Positions 9,601-15,370 are shown, counted from the first letter of the stretch. The stretch is DNA of 34,593 bases from Benthicola sp964195715 (GCA_964195715.1 CAXMRU010000103.1:1-34593), one strand, 5' to 3'. Notes: generated by a model not told the origin, from the sequence alone. Translations and numbers: made by a program.

Positions 9601-9899
9601 TGGTGGGAACGCGCACGTGGGGCGGACTCGTGGGGATCTGGGACGTGCCTCCGCTGGTTGACGGCGGTTTCATCACCGCACCGCGCGGCGGTTTCTACAA
9701 TCTGAGCGGCGAGTGGGCTGTGGAGAACGAGGGAGTCGCCCCGGACATCGAGGTCGAGATGACTCCGTCCGCCGTCATCGCGGGCGGCGATCCTCAGCTC
9801 GAGCGGGCGGTCGAGGAGGCGCTGCGTCTGCTGGAGACGGAGTCCGTGGAGATGCTCCCGGAGCCGGCTGCACCCGTCAGGGCCCGCCGTCCGGAGTAA
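6624..9899 (+). CDS. Secreted tricorn protease homologue (S41, tricorn type)
   Basis: The start at ATG 6624 is chosen because GGAGG (6614-6618) precedes it and a signal peptide begins there (MIAKIARFLVSSVAAASAVL, ending VSAQ). The 1091 residues match the length of archaeal tricorn plus a leader. Two beta-propellers come first (about 30-560) with repeats such as PHFSPDGSLVAFTG, RSPAWSPDGESVSWF and WSPDSKHIAFTD. A run of Asp/Glu (about 545-580) follows, then the helical C1 domain, a PDZ-like domain (about 770-850) and the C2 core. Catalytic candidates are His752 in SIGHSY, Ser976 in SAGSGGDLLP and Glu1036 in ENEGVAPD. The position corresponding to Ser745 of the Thermoplasma enzyme appears to be Gly. 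Tricorn cleaves oligopeptides; here it is probably periplasmic. No tricorn-interacting aminopeptidase gene is next to it. Confidence 0.92.
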   Translation: MIAKIARFLVSSVAAASAVLTLTSKPVSAQESRLLREPTVSATQIAFSYANDLWVVSRGGGVASRLTTFQGSETNPHFSPDGSLVAFTGQYDGNVDVYVIPAAGGEPTRLTWHPGGDLVRGWTPDGTRVVFASGRESAPVPYQKLYSVSVDGGMPEALPMPRAFAGSFSPDGRTFAYQWIGRPNDQWRNYRGGMVQPVRLFDMESYAVRKLPWTDSNDHDPHWLESTVYLLSDRDWAVNLYSYDTADGQLHQVTRFTDYDVKHLDTGGGVVVLEQAGLIHLYDPATGETHVVPIEVRGDFPWLRSHWADVGGQLRQPGLSPSGARAVFEARGEIITVPAEKGDARNLTLSPGVADRSPAWSPDGESVSWFSDAGGEYRLMVGSQDGLQPPRAIELPNPTFYYTPVWSPDSKHIAFTDADLNLWFAEVATGRVTHVDTDQYAHPQRTMDPAWSPDSKWIAYAKRLDTQYHAVMVYSVDEDRVYQLTDGMSDAVSPVWDSGGKYLYFLASTDFGLSVGWLDMTSFDRPVERGIYLAVLAADEPSPLLPESDEEKPGDESAENDDDGENGEDDGDDADVQVQIDFDGIDQRILALDVPLKNYVGLVAGAEGVLFYAEAPDDGNGVNLHRYALEDREGEVFLTGITSATLSADGKKLLYRGGDAWGIVSTDNGEQKVGDGKIDTDLRALVDPRAEWRQMFREAWRFQRDYLYVENAHGADWDAVWQMYEPWLEHVAHRSDFTYLLSNLAGELSIGHSYTGGGATPEVQSVSIGLLGADVEIEGDRYRIMRIYDGENWNPDLRAPLSGPGIDVAVGDYVLAVNGREVSASDNFYRHFEGMADRQVTLSVSSSASTDGARQVTVVPVSSEVQLRRRAWVEANRHKVDEMSNGRLAYVWLPNTSVAGYEYFNRYYFAQQNREGAVVDERFNGGGSAADYMVDLMGRRLTGFFNNPIGDRKSWRNPNAGIWGPKVMIINESAGSGGDLLPFMFRELGIGPLVGTRTWGGLVGIWDVPPLVDGGFITAPRGGFYNLSGEWAVENEGVAPDIEVEMTPSAVIAGGDPQLERAVEEALRLLETESVEMLPEPAAPVRARRPE

Positions 9900-9930
9900 G
9901 TCGTTCTCGATACGCGGGAGCCTGGAGACC

Positions 9931-9954
9931 GGCCGGCGTCCACTGACGCCGGCC
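9931..9954. terminator. Bidirectional terminator-like hairpin
   Basis: A perfect 9-bp stem (GGCCGGCGT / ACGCCGGCC) with loop CCACTG sits between the convergent ends of the tricorn gene (stop 9899) and the zinc-ribbon gene (stop 9968). It has no T-run on either strand. Confidence 0.55.
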
Positions 9955-9967
9955 AGCTAAACCCTGC

Positions 9968-10183
9968 CTACGAAAAGAAGATCTGAAGTATCGTGGCGAC
10001 CACGCTGATGATCACAATCAGCCCAAGGCCGATCAGCCCCAGCCGCCTCGTTCGCGAGACCTCCCGTCCGACCCTCGCCTCGGGGACGTTGGTGCCGCAC
10101 TTAGGGCAACTGAGGAAGTCGAGATAGCGACTCCAGGTGTAGTCGCAGTCGGGGCAGCGGCGTGGATTGGAGAGCATGCCCAA
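9968..10183 (-). CDS. Small zinc-ribbon protein with C-terminal membrane anchor
   Basis: The 71-residue product has a CxxC...CxxC zinc ribbon (CPDCDYTW and SCPKCGTN) followed by a basic linker and one transmembrane helix (LGLIGLGLIVIISVVATIL). The TTG start at 10183 has GAGG 8 nt upstream. An in-frame ATG at 10177 lies 14 nt from that site, so TTG is slightly favoured. Function is unknown: a cytoplasmic metal-binding head on the inner membrane is all that can be seen. It shares this design with the next gene upstream (10208-10399), 24 bp away, with which it probably forms an operon. Confidence 0.65.
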   Translation of the reverse strand: MGMLSNPRRCPDCDYTWSRYLDFLSCPKCGTNVPEARVGREVSRTRRLGLIGLGLIVIISVVATILQIFFS

Positions 10184-10207
10184 AGATAAGGCCTCAAGCG
10201 CAGTGGA

Positions 10208-10399
10208 TCACGCCAGGACCCGCATCAGCACCCACAGCCCCACCAGCGCCGCCAGCCCGCCGAGCGCCCACCGCCCCAGCCGCTGCACCAGGAGAGCTCC
10301 GTCCGTGTCGATCGTCCCCAGGACGCGGTGACACGTCGGGCAGGTAAGTGCAGCGTCAGAAACGACGCCGCCGCAGTCGGGACACTCTGTGAGGGGCAT
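10208..10399 (-). CDS. Small zinc-ribbon protein with C-terminal membrane anchor
   Basis: The start at ATG 10399 is supported by AGGAGG five nucleotides upstream. The 63-residue product opens MPLTECPDCGGVVSDAALTC and has two CxxC pairs (CPDC and CPTC), followed by a single hydrophobic helix (WALGGLAALVGLWVLMRVL). It resembles the neighbour at 9968-10183 in layout but not closely in sequence. Zinc-ribbon heads of this kind occur on many unrelated bacterial membrane proteins, so no function is assigned. It diverges from the HEPN/WYL operon; the intervening 10400-10596 carries that operon's promoter elements. Confidence 0.7.
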   Translation of the reverse strand: MPLTECPDCGGVVSDAALTCPTCHRVLGTIDTDGALLVQRLGRWALGGLAALVGLWVLMRVLA

Positions 10400-10543
10400 G
10401 TGGTCCTCCTGGGCCGACAATTCGGTGCCCAACTAACGCACAGGCCTCCGGATGCTGTCAATCCGTCAAGCAAATCGATCCTGTCAAGGCCTCCGGCCGG
10501 TGCCTCCGGGATGGTGCGGGAAGGCGTGTCCCTGACACGCTCA

Positions 10544-10566
10544 TTGTCACACACCTCCCGTATCCT
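10544..10566 (+). promoter_or_regulatory. RecA-NDp-like (PafBC-type) promoter element
   Basis: TTGTCACAC (10544-10552), exactly 8 bases, then TATCCT (10561-10566) fits the core of the mycobacterial RecA-NDp motif, TTGTCRGTG-N8-TAnnnT. The first six positions and the TAnnnT match; the GTG triplet does not. PafBC is known to activate such promoters. The two PafBC-like genes lie downstream in the operon this element would drive, suggesting autoregulation. Short GTGTC and TGACA half-sites at 10526-10538 lie just upstream. A transcript would start near 10573. Confidence 0.5.
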
Positions 10567-10591
10567 CCCCATGAGTCTGAGATACGGGAGG
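10554..10591. repeat. Inverted repeat overlapping -10 element and ribosome binding site
   Basis: CCTCCCGTATC (10554-10564) and GATACGGGAGG (10581-10591) are a perfect 11-bp inverted repeat with a 16-bp spacer. The left arm contains part of the proposed -10 hexamer and the right arm contains the GGGAGG of the small ORF. If transcription begins near 10573 the left arm is not in the mRNA, so a DNA operator is more likely than an RNA hairpin. If transcription begins further upstream, the stem would occlude the ribosome binding site. Confidence 0.6.
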
Positions 10592-10596
10592 CACCC

Positions 10597-10698
10597 ATGT
10601 CCGAGGCCGAGACCATTCGAAGCCAACAACCGTTCACGCGCCAGCTCGAGGTGAGGCCGGGCGAGCCGGGTCTGGAGCGGTCGTGGACGCTGTGCTAG
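10597..10698 (+). CDS. Candidate 33-residue small protein or leader peptide of the HEPN/WYL operon
   Basis: ATG 10597 has GGGAGG (10586-10591) at a 5-nt distance, a better ribosome binding site than that of the following large gene. The frame runs 33 codons to TAG 10696-10698 and begins MSEAETIRSQQPF; the rest is charged and ends in Cys. There is no signal peptide, membrane segment or recognisable domain. It lies between the PafBC-type promoter and the HEPN gene, 63 bp before the latter, so it may be a leader peptide, a small regulator of the HEPN protein, or chance. Another ATG at 10571 in a different frame has no ribosome binding site and was not chosen. Confidence 0.4.
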   Translation: MSEAETIRSQQPFTRQLEVRPGEPGLERSWTLC

Positions 10699-10702
10699 GT
10701 TT

Positions 10703-10726
10703 AAACGCGCCCCGCACGACGCGTTT
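10703..10726 (+). promoter_or_regulatory. Leader hairpin between small ORF and HEPN gene
   Basis: AAACGCG (10703-10709) and CGCGTTT (10720-10726) form a 7-bp stem with a 10-nt loop, starting 5 bases after the small ORF's stop. It overlaps the 8-bp palindrome GTTTAAAC (10699-10706). No U-tract follows, so it is a weak terminator at best. It may be an attenuator or mRNA-processing element. Confidence 0.35.
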
Positions 10727-10761
10727 GCCTGGCCCCGCGCAACTCTATTACGGACAGTTCG

Positions 10762-11949
10762 ATGACAGAGCCGAACGCCGTGCCCCGACATCTCCTGAGT
10801 GTGTGGAATCCGTCCTACGCCGACGACGCGATGGACCGCCACCTGGAGGTCCTCCTCCGCTGGGCGGCCCGCTACGCCGGTGGCGAGGCAGAGGATGCGG
10901 ACGTCTACGTGTGGTGGGCGAAGCTGCGATCGCCGAACCGGGATGAACCGCTCGCCCACAAGGACGACTTGCTGGCCCTCCAGGCACAGATCGACTCGGG
11001 TATCGAGACGCACCTCTATCTCACCGACTACCGATCGCTGTACGCAGGCCACCTGGTCGAGGTCACCGACCGCGACGTCCCCGCTGCCGAGGGGGAGCAG
11101 TACCGCCATATGCCCGCCTACTACCGGGACCGCGAGGTGGACTGCTGGTTCCGTCTCAGGGACATCCGCCGCCTGATCGCGGGCGACGGACCGGCCACGA
11201 ACGAGGAGCTCCGGAATCTTCTCAACGTCCGTTACCACCGCCGTCCCGTGTCGATCTACGGAGGCATGATCGAGCTGCCTCTGGTAGTGGAGCGGCAGGA
11301 CGGGGCCACTTGGTTCGCCGACGCCGCCGAGCTCACAGGCGGTCGGCGGTGGGTGGTGCGAGACTCCGAGCTCCGGGGGGAGACCGAGCGTCTGTCAGCG
11401 GAGCTACGGGACAACCTCCTGGGCCAGGAGATCTGGGAGGCGCTTCACCCTACGTCCCGCACGTTCCTCACTACGGGGGAGGCGGTATTCCGCTCGCGCC
11501 GTGATGATCCGGGGTTCGACTTCTCGCCCACGGCCGTCGAATACTGCAAAGCGATTGAGACGGAGCTCAATGCGGCGATCTTTCCGGCTGTGCAACCAGT
11601 CATGGCCGGCAAGTCGCCAGCCGAAAGGGAGATCCAGAACCGGGATGGCACGATCGACCTGGGGCGCTCGGTCCCGCGGCAGACGATCGGAGCCGTCCGT
11701 CACCTGCTCATCCACAGGCCGGAGATGAAGCAGGCGATCGAGGAGGCCTTCCCGGGCCGGGATGCGACCTGGCTCACGACCACTCTTCCCGACGAGCTCG
11801 AACCGCTCCTCGAGTTACGTAATCCGGCCGCCCACGATGAGCGCATCACGCGCGAGCGCATCGCCTGGTGGCGCCAGAGGATACTGGGGATCGGCTGCGA
11901 AGGCCTGCTCGTCAGAATCGTACGCATCAAGCTGGAGGGAAAGGTCTGA
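10762..11949 (+). CDS. Unrecognised two-part protein with C-terminal HEPN-like R-x4-H motif
   Basis: This 395-residue protein is the first large gene of a three-gene operon. The N-terminal part (about 10-120) reads SVWNPSYADDAMDRHLEVLL, then VYVWWAKLRSPNR and HLYLTDYRSLYAGHLVEV. This alpha/beta layout recalls PUA/EVE-like small-molecule or modified-base binding domains, but I cannot name the family. A middle part contains YHRRPVSIYGGMIELPLVV. The C-terminal 150 residues are helical (FSPTAVEYCKAIETELNAAI) and contain LRNPAAH, residues 352-358. RNPAAH fits the HEPN RNase signature R-(N/D/H)-x-x-x-H with four residues between Arg and His. HEPN proteins act as metal-independent RNases in toxin-antitoxin and phage-defence systems. 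No signal peptide is present. The ribosome binding site is weak (CGGA). The HEPN call is an inference from motif and helical context. Confidence 0.6.
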   Translation: MTEPNAVPRHLLSVWNPSYADDAMDRHLEVLLRWAARYAGGEAEDADVYVWWAKLRSPNRDEPLAHKDDLLALQAQIDSGIETHLYLTDYRSLYAGHLVEVTDRDVPAAEGEQYRHMPAYYRDREVDCWFRLRDIRRLIAGDGPATNEELRNLLNVRYHRRPVSIYGGMIELPLVVERQDGATWFADAAELTGGRRWVVRDSELRGETERLSAELRDNLLGQEIWEALHPTSRTFLTTGEAVFRSRRDDPGFDFSPTAVEYCKAIETELNAAIFPAVQPVMAGKSPAEREIQNRDGTIDLGRSVPRQTIGAVRHLLIHRPEMKQAIEEAFPGRDATWLTTTLPDELEPLLELRNPAAHDERITRERIAWWRQRILGIGCEGLLVRIVRIKLEGKV

Positions 11950-11951
11950 CG

Positions 11952-13124
11952 ATGGCCGACGCGATCTCGAAGACGCAGCGCTGGCTGGATCTCATCGCGT
12001 TCCTCGTGGGGCGGCGGTATCCGGTCGAGGTCGAGCACATCATGGATGCTGTCCCGGCCTACGCGGAGAAGTATCAGGAGGGCGACAAGAAAGCCCGAGA
12101 GACCGTTCGCCGCATGTTCGAGCGCGACAAGGACGAACTCCGCGAGCTCGGGATCCCGATCGAGACACTGCCGAAAGTCGTCGACTACGGCGCCGAGGTG
12201 GTCCAGGCGTACCGGATCGCGGGCAGGGACTTCTACCTGCCGTACCTGAAGCTGATCGGGGACGCGGGACCCGTTGGCCCGGCACCGACACCGGGCGAGG
12301 AGGTTCGCCACGGAAGCATGGTGCTCCGGAGCGAGGATATGGCCGTCGCGTACGAGTCGTTATCGATGGTCTGCCACATGCCGTCGTTTCCCCTCAAGCG
12401 CGAGGCCAGCTCCGCGCTTCGCAAACTCTCCTTCGACCTCGGGCCCCACCTCGGAATAGTCGATTCTTCGCCCGTCCTGTACGTGGACCAGTCTGGAGCC
12501 GAAGAGATCCGGTCGCGCGTGAGGGTGCTGTCCGACGCGCTGCTTGCCCGAAAACGAGTGCGGTTCACGTACCACGGGATCCGCCGCGGGGAGGACACGG
12601 AGCGAGACGTGGCTCCGTACGGTCTCCTGTTCCAGCGCGGACACTGGTACCTGATCGGATACGACGAGACGCGTGACGCCGAGCGCGTGTTCCGGGTAGG
12701 GCGGATGGACGAGCCCCAGCTCAATACGCAGTCGCCCAAGACGGCGGACTACGAAATTCCCGCCGGTTTTTCGCTCGACGAGTATCGCCACCGTGACGCA
12801 TGGGAGCTGGGGTCGGACGACGAGCAAACGCTCGAGGCGCAGGTGCGGTTCGAGTTTCCGACCTCGCTGTGGGCCGAGCGGAACGGCTACGGAGTGCTGA
12901 ACGAGAAGCTACCCGACGGATCTCAGGTGCGCACGTTCGAGGTCCGCCAGATCAGCCCCTTCCTTCGTTGGATCCTCAGCCTGGAGGGAAGGGCGCGCAT
13001 CGAAGCTCCACCGCAACTCGCCGAGAGTCTTCGTTCCCTGGCGCGTGAGGTCCTGGCGGTTTACGAGGCGTCGGCCGCCGCTGCCGGGACGGTTTCTACG
13101 GCCGGGGGAGGCGCCCATGAGTGA
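11952..13124 (+). CDS. PafB-like WYL-domain transcriptional regulator
   Basis: ATG 11952 lies two bases after the HEPN gene's stop, with GGAGGGAAAGG just upstream. The 390-residue protein begins with an HTH segment (SKTQRWLDLIAFLVGRRYPV, then ETVRRMFERDKDELRELGIP), the hallmark of PafB-type regulators. A WYL domain follows (about 195-265) with RVRFTYHG, DVAPYGLLFQRGHWYLIGY and the VFRVGRM strand. The C-terminal WCX part (about 290-370) ends in a helix and a low-complexity Ala/Gly tail. In actinobacteria PafB pairs with PafC and activates most DNA-damage genes independently of LexA, probably sensing ssDNA through the WYL domain. The tandem arrangement here matches that pairing. It is longer than typical mycobacterial PafB because of a linker (GPVGPAPTPGEEV) and the tail. 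Confidence 0.85.
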   Translation: MADAISKTQRWLDLIAFLVGRRYPVEVEHIMDAVPAYAEKYQEGDKKARETVRRMFERDKDELRELGIPIETLPKVVDYGAEVVQAYRIAGRDFYLPYLKLIGDAGPVGPAPTPGEEVRHGSMVLRSEDMAVAYESLSMVCHMPSFPLKREASSALRKLSFDLGPHLGIVDSSPVLYVDQSGAEEIRSRVRVLSDALLARKRVRFTYHGIRRGEDTERDVAPYGLLFQRGHWYLIGYDETRDAERVFRVGRMDEPQLNTQSPKTADYEIPAGFSLDEYRHRDAWELGSDDEQTLEAQVRFEFPTSLWAERNGYGVLNEKLPDGSQVRTFEVRQISPFLRWILSLEGRARIEAPPQLAESLRSLAREVLAVYEASAAAAGTVSTAGGGAHE

Positions 13125-14082
13125 GCGCGGAACGGCCGGCCAGCAGCTCGAACGGATCCTCTACCTGCTGCCCCTCGCGAGCCGAGACGGAGGGGTGCCG
13201 CTCACAGAGGCGGCGGAGCGACTGGGCGTCAGCGTAGAGACGGTGCAGCGGGATCTCGAGGAGGTCACGTCCCGGGCCTTCTACCACCCGGCGGGTGGCA
13301 CCGATGACCTGCAGATATTACTGGAAGCTAACCACCTTAAGATATATTCTTACAAGAAGTTCGATCGTCCACCGAAGCTCTCTGATCGAGAGATGCTGTC
13401 CCTTGCCATCGGGCTCCGGGCGGCGGCCGCCGAGGCCGCCACGGGCCGGGCCTCGGAGATCCGTGACCTGGCACACCGGATCGAGGTAGAGCTCGCCGTG
13501 ACGTCAGCCGACGAAGAGGCGGATCGGTTCGCGCTCGAGGAGGGGGACGGCGAGGGAGCGGCCGTCCGAGCGCTCCTGAAGGAAGCCGCTCGATCCCACA
13601 CTCGCTGCCGGATCCGGTACCTCAAGCCCGACGACTCCGAGCCCGGTGAACGGGAGGTCGATCCGTACGCGGTGGTCTACGGCTCGGGCAAATGGTACGT
13701 GATCGGACACTGCCACCTGAGAGGCGACATCCGGGCGTTTCGGATGGACCGGGTGCTCGCGGCCGAAGCGACGGATGTCGGATTCCACGCACCGGACGAA
13801 TTCGATCCCGCCGCTTACGTGGCTGGCGGACGCGTGTTCCGGTCAGATGCCGAGGAAGAGGTCGTGGTGCGGTATTCCGCGCTTGTCGCGCCCTGGGTCC
13901 GCGAGCACGGCCCCGTCGAAGAGCTCGAGGACGGGTGCGTGGCCGTGCGGTTCACGACCGCTGATCCGGGCTGGGTCGTGCGTCACGCGCTGCAGTACGG
14001 GCCGGAGGCGGAGGTCGTGGAGCCGTTCGACGTGCGAGAGATGGTGGTGGCGGCGGCGGTGGCGTTCCTGGACGACGAGTAG
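13117..14082 (+). CDS. PafC-like WYL-domain transcriptional regulator
   Basis: ATG 13117 overlaps the end of the PafB-like gene by 8 bp and has GGGGGAG (13104-13110) upstream, so the two are translationally coupled. The 321-residue protein has an N-terminal winged HTH (LTEAAERLGVSVETVQRDLE), a bridge with PPKLSDREMLSLAIGL, a WYL domain with CRIRYLKPD, DPYAVVYGSGKWYVIGH and FRMDRV (about 155-220), and a WCX-like C-terminus (VVRYSALVAPWVREH ... WVVRHALQYG). This order is that of PafC. In the known system PafB and PafC act as a heterodimer. Codons for residues 65-83 are unusually AT-rich (13311-13365) compared with their surroundings. A strong hairpin terminator follows. Confidence 0.82.
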   Translation: MSERGTAGQQLERILYLLPLASRDGGVPLTEAAERLGVSVETVQRDLEEVTSRAFYHPAGGTDDLQILLEANHLKIYSYKKFDRPPKLSDREMLSLAIGLRAAAAEAATGRASEIRDLAHRIEVELAVTSADEEADRFALEEGDGEGAAVRALLKEAARSHTRCRIRYLKPDDSEPGEREVDPYAVVYGSGKWYVIGHCHLRGDIRAFRMDRVLAAEATDVGFHAPDEFDPAAYVAGGRVFRSDAEEEVVVRYSALVAPWVREHGPVEELEDGCVAVRFTTADPGWVVRHALQYGPEAEVVEPFDVREMVVAAAVAFLDDE

Positions 14083-14090
14083 TTGACAGG

Positions 14091-14110
14091 TTTCTTCAGC
14101 AACCTGCCAG
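14091..14110 (+). repeat. Recurrent post-stop motif, copy 1
   Basis: TTTCTTCAGCAACCTGCCAG starts 8 bp after the PafC-like stop. A close relative occurs after the TonB gene (21600-21620), and shorter versions occur at 26365 and 30335. All copies sit at gene 3' ends. Confidence 0.4.
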
Positions 14111-14111
14111 C

Positions 14112-14141
14112 GCCTGGATCAGCCTCGAGTCTGATCCAGGC
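14112..14141. terminator. Strong bidirectional terminator between convergent operons
   Basis: A perfect 11-bp stem (GCCTGGATCAG / CTGATCCAGGC) with an 8-nt loop is followed on the plus strand by ACCGTTTTC. It closes the HEPN/WYL operon and lies 11 bp beyond the stop of the convergent TadG-like gene. Confidence 0.75.
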
Positions 14142-14152
14142 ACCGTTTTCGA

Positions 14153-15370
14153 TCAGCGGGCCAGACGCACCATCAGGTCTGCGGCTACCTGGTTGAACAC
14201 GCTTCTCAGTTCGGAAGCGGTCGGGGCATAATAGCTCTTCCCGGCCGGCTGGCCGCTATTCGTCATCCCATCCACGTTCGCCAGCTCCTGCAGGAAGTCC
14301 AGATTAGGCTGGAATGCCGGATCGGAATACGTCGTGTTGCCCAGGCCGATCGTATACAGGAGTACGCCTTCACCGCGGATCTGGCCCGCGAGCTGCCGTC
14401 CGAGGTCGTGGTTCAGTGCGTCGGCGGCCACCGGTTGAGGCGCCGACTGCTCGGTCCACACAGAGCAATAAGTGACGTTGCGGCAGCCGGTCGCGGAGGT
14501 CAAACCGTCGATCGGCATGGCGTCCGGGTTGTTGTAATACCCGCCGAGATGCTCCGGAGGAAGCTCCTGAGCCGTCGTCATGATGCGGTCTCGTCCGCCG
14601 ATCGTGCCTCGGAACGCCGTCGGGCGTCCGTCGGTGAAAAACACCACGACCTTGGCTGAGCGTTCGCGCACGTCACTGCTTGTGATCTGCTGATGGGCGA
14701 GCCTGAGGCCCTCACCATAGTTCGTATAGCCCGCTGACGACATGCCGTCGATCTCAGATGTCACCGATGTCCGGAAACCGTGTGCGATCTGGAACCGGTT
14801 CGCGGCTCGCGTCTGGAACGACACGAGACCCATCTGGTCGATATCGTCGTCGAATTGCTGAACGAATTCCTTGGCCGCGGCCTGTAGATCGTTCCACGCG
14901 CCGACCGTTCCGAGTGATCCGGACTGATCGATCACGAGGATGAGATCGACGGGCGGCACGGCGGCCACTGATTTGGCCCGCACGTCGATGTGGTCGACGC
15001 CCAGCAGACGCATCAGAATGGTCGGGATCGTCCGCGCGGCGCTCACCTCGAACGTGCTCTCGCCCTGCGCATCGGTGTCGACACGCATGTCCAGGGTCGC
15101 TCCGTTGATCGCCGGACCCACACCGTTGGCGTATGCGGCGGCCGTGGCCTGTTCCAGCGCGATGGCCTCGCCCGAGCGGAGCGTGCGGGCTCCGGTGAGG
15201 GCGGCGGAGTCCACGGCTCTCACGAGGCGAAGGCGTGTCAGGTAGCCCCGCCCAGAGTCTACTGCCAAACCCGTCATGCCAAGCATGAAGAGCATGCCGG
15301 CGGCCACCAGTATGAGCACCGAACCCCGGGTGTCCCGGACCATGCGGCCCATCTTGTCGATCGACATCAT
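14153..15370 (-). CDS. TadG-like pilus-assembly protein with von Willebrand A domain
   Basis: ATG 15370 has AGGAGA upstream; a second ATG follows immediately. The 405-residue protein begins with a short basic segment and a Tad-type membrane helix (SVLILVAAGMLFMLGMTGLAV), followed by DSGRGYLTRLRLVRAVDSAA, the typical start of the TadG/Flp pseudopilin-associated family. From about residue 140 it carries a VWA domain with an intact MIDAS motif (DQSGS within LILVIDQSGSLG), a threonine-containing second loop (SAGYTNYGEGL) and VVFFTDGRPTAF. Such proteins are anchored in the inner membrane and project into the periplasm, where they help in adhesion or assembly of Tad pili. It is the last gene of a three-gene minus-strand operon. 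Confidence 0.85.
   Translation of the reverse strand: MMSIDKMGRMVRDTRGSVLILVAAGMLFMLGMTGLAVDSGRGYLTRLRLVRAVDSAALTGARTLRSGEAIALEQATAAAYANGVGPAINGATLDMRVDTDAQGESTFEVSAARTIPTILMRLLGVDHIDVRAKSVAAVPPVDLILVIDQSGSLGTVGAWNDLQAAAKEFVQQFDDDIDQMGLVSFQTRAANRFQIAHGFRTSVTSEIDGMSSAGYTNYGEGLRLAHQQITSSDVRERSAKVVVFFTDGRPTAFRGTIGGRDRIMTTAQELPPEHLGGYYNNPDAMPIDGLTSATGCRNVTYCSVWTEQSAPQPVAADALNHDLGRQLAGQIRGEGVLLYTIGLGNTTYSDPAFQPNLDFLQELANVDGMTNSGQPAGKSYYAPTASELRSVFNQVAADLMVRLAR

Noticed and set aside
10571..10654. Alternative small ORF starting at ATG 10571
   Set aside because: It has no ribosome binding site and an Arg/Pro-rich product; the overlapping ORF at 10597 has GGGAGG at good spacing.
14153..15370. VWA protein as part of a MoxR/VWA defence or chelatase system
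   Set aside because: The N-terminal TadG-type helix and adjacent TadE genes explain it as a pilus-related protein, and no MoxR ATPase is present.
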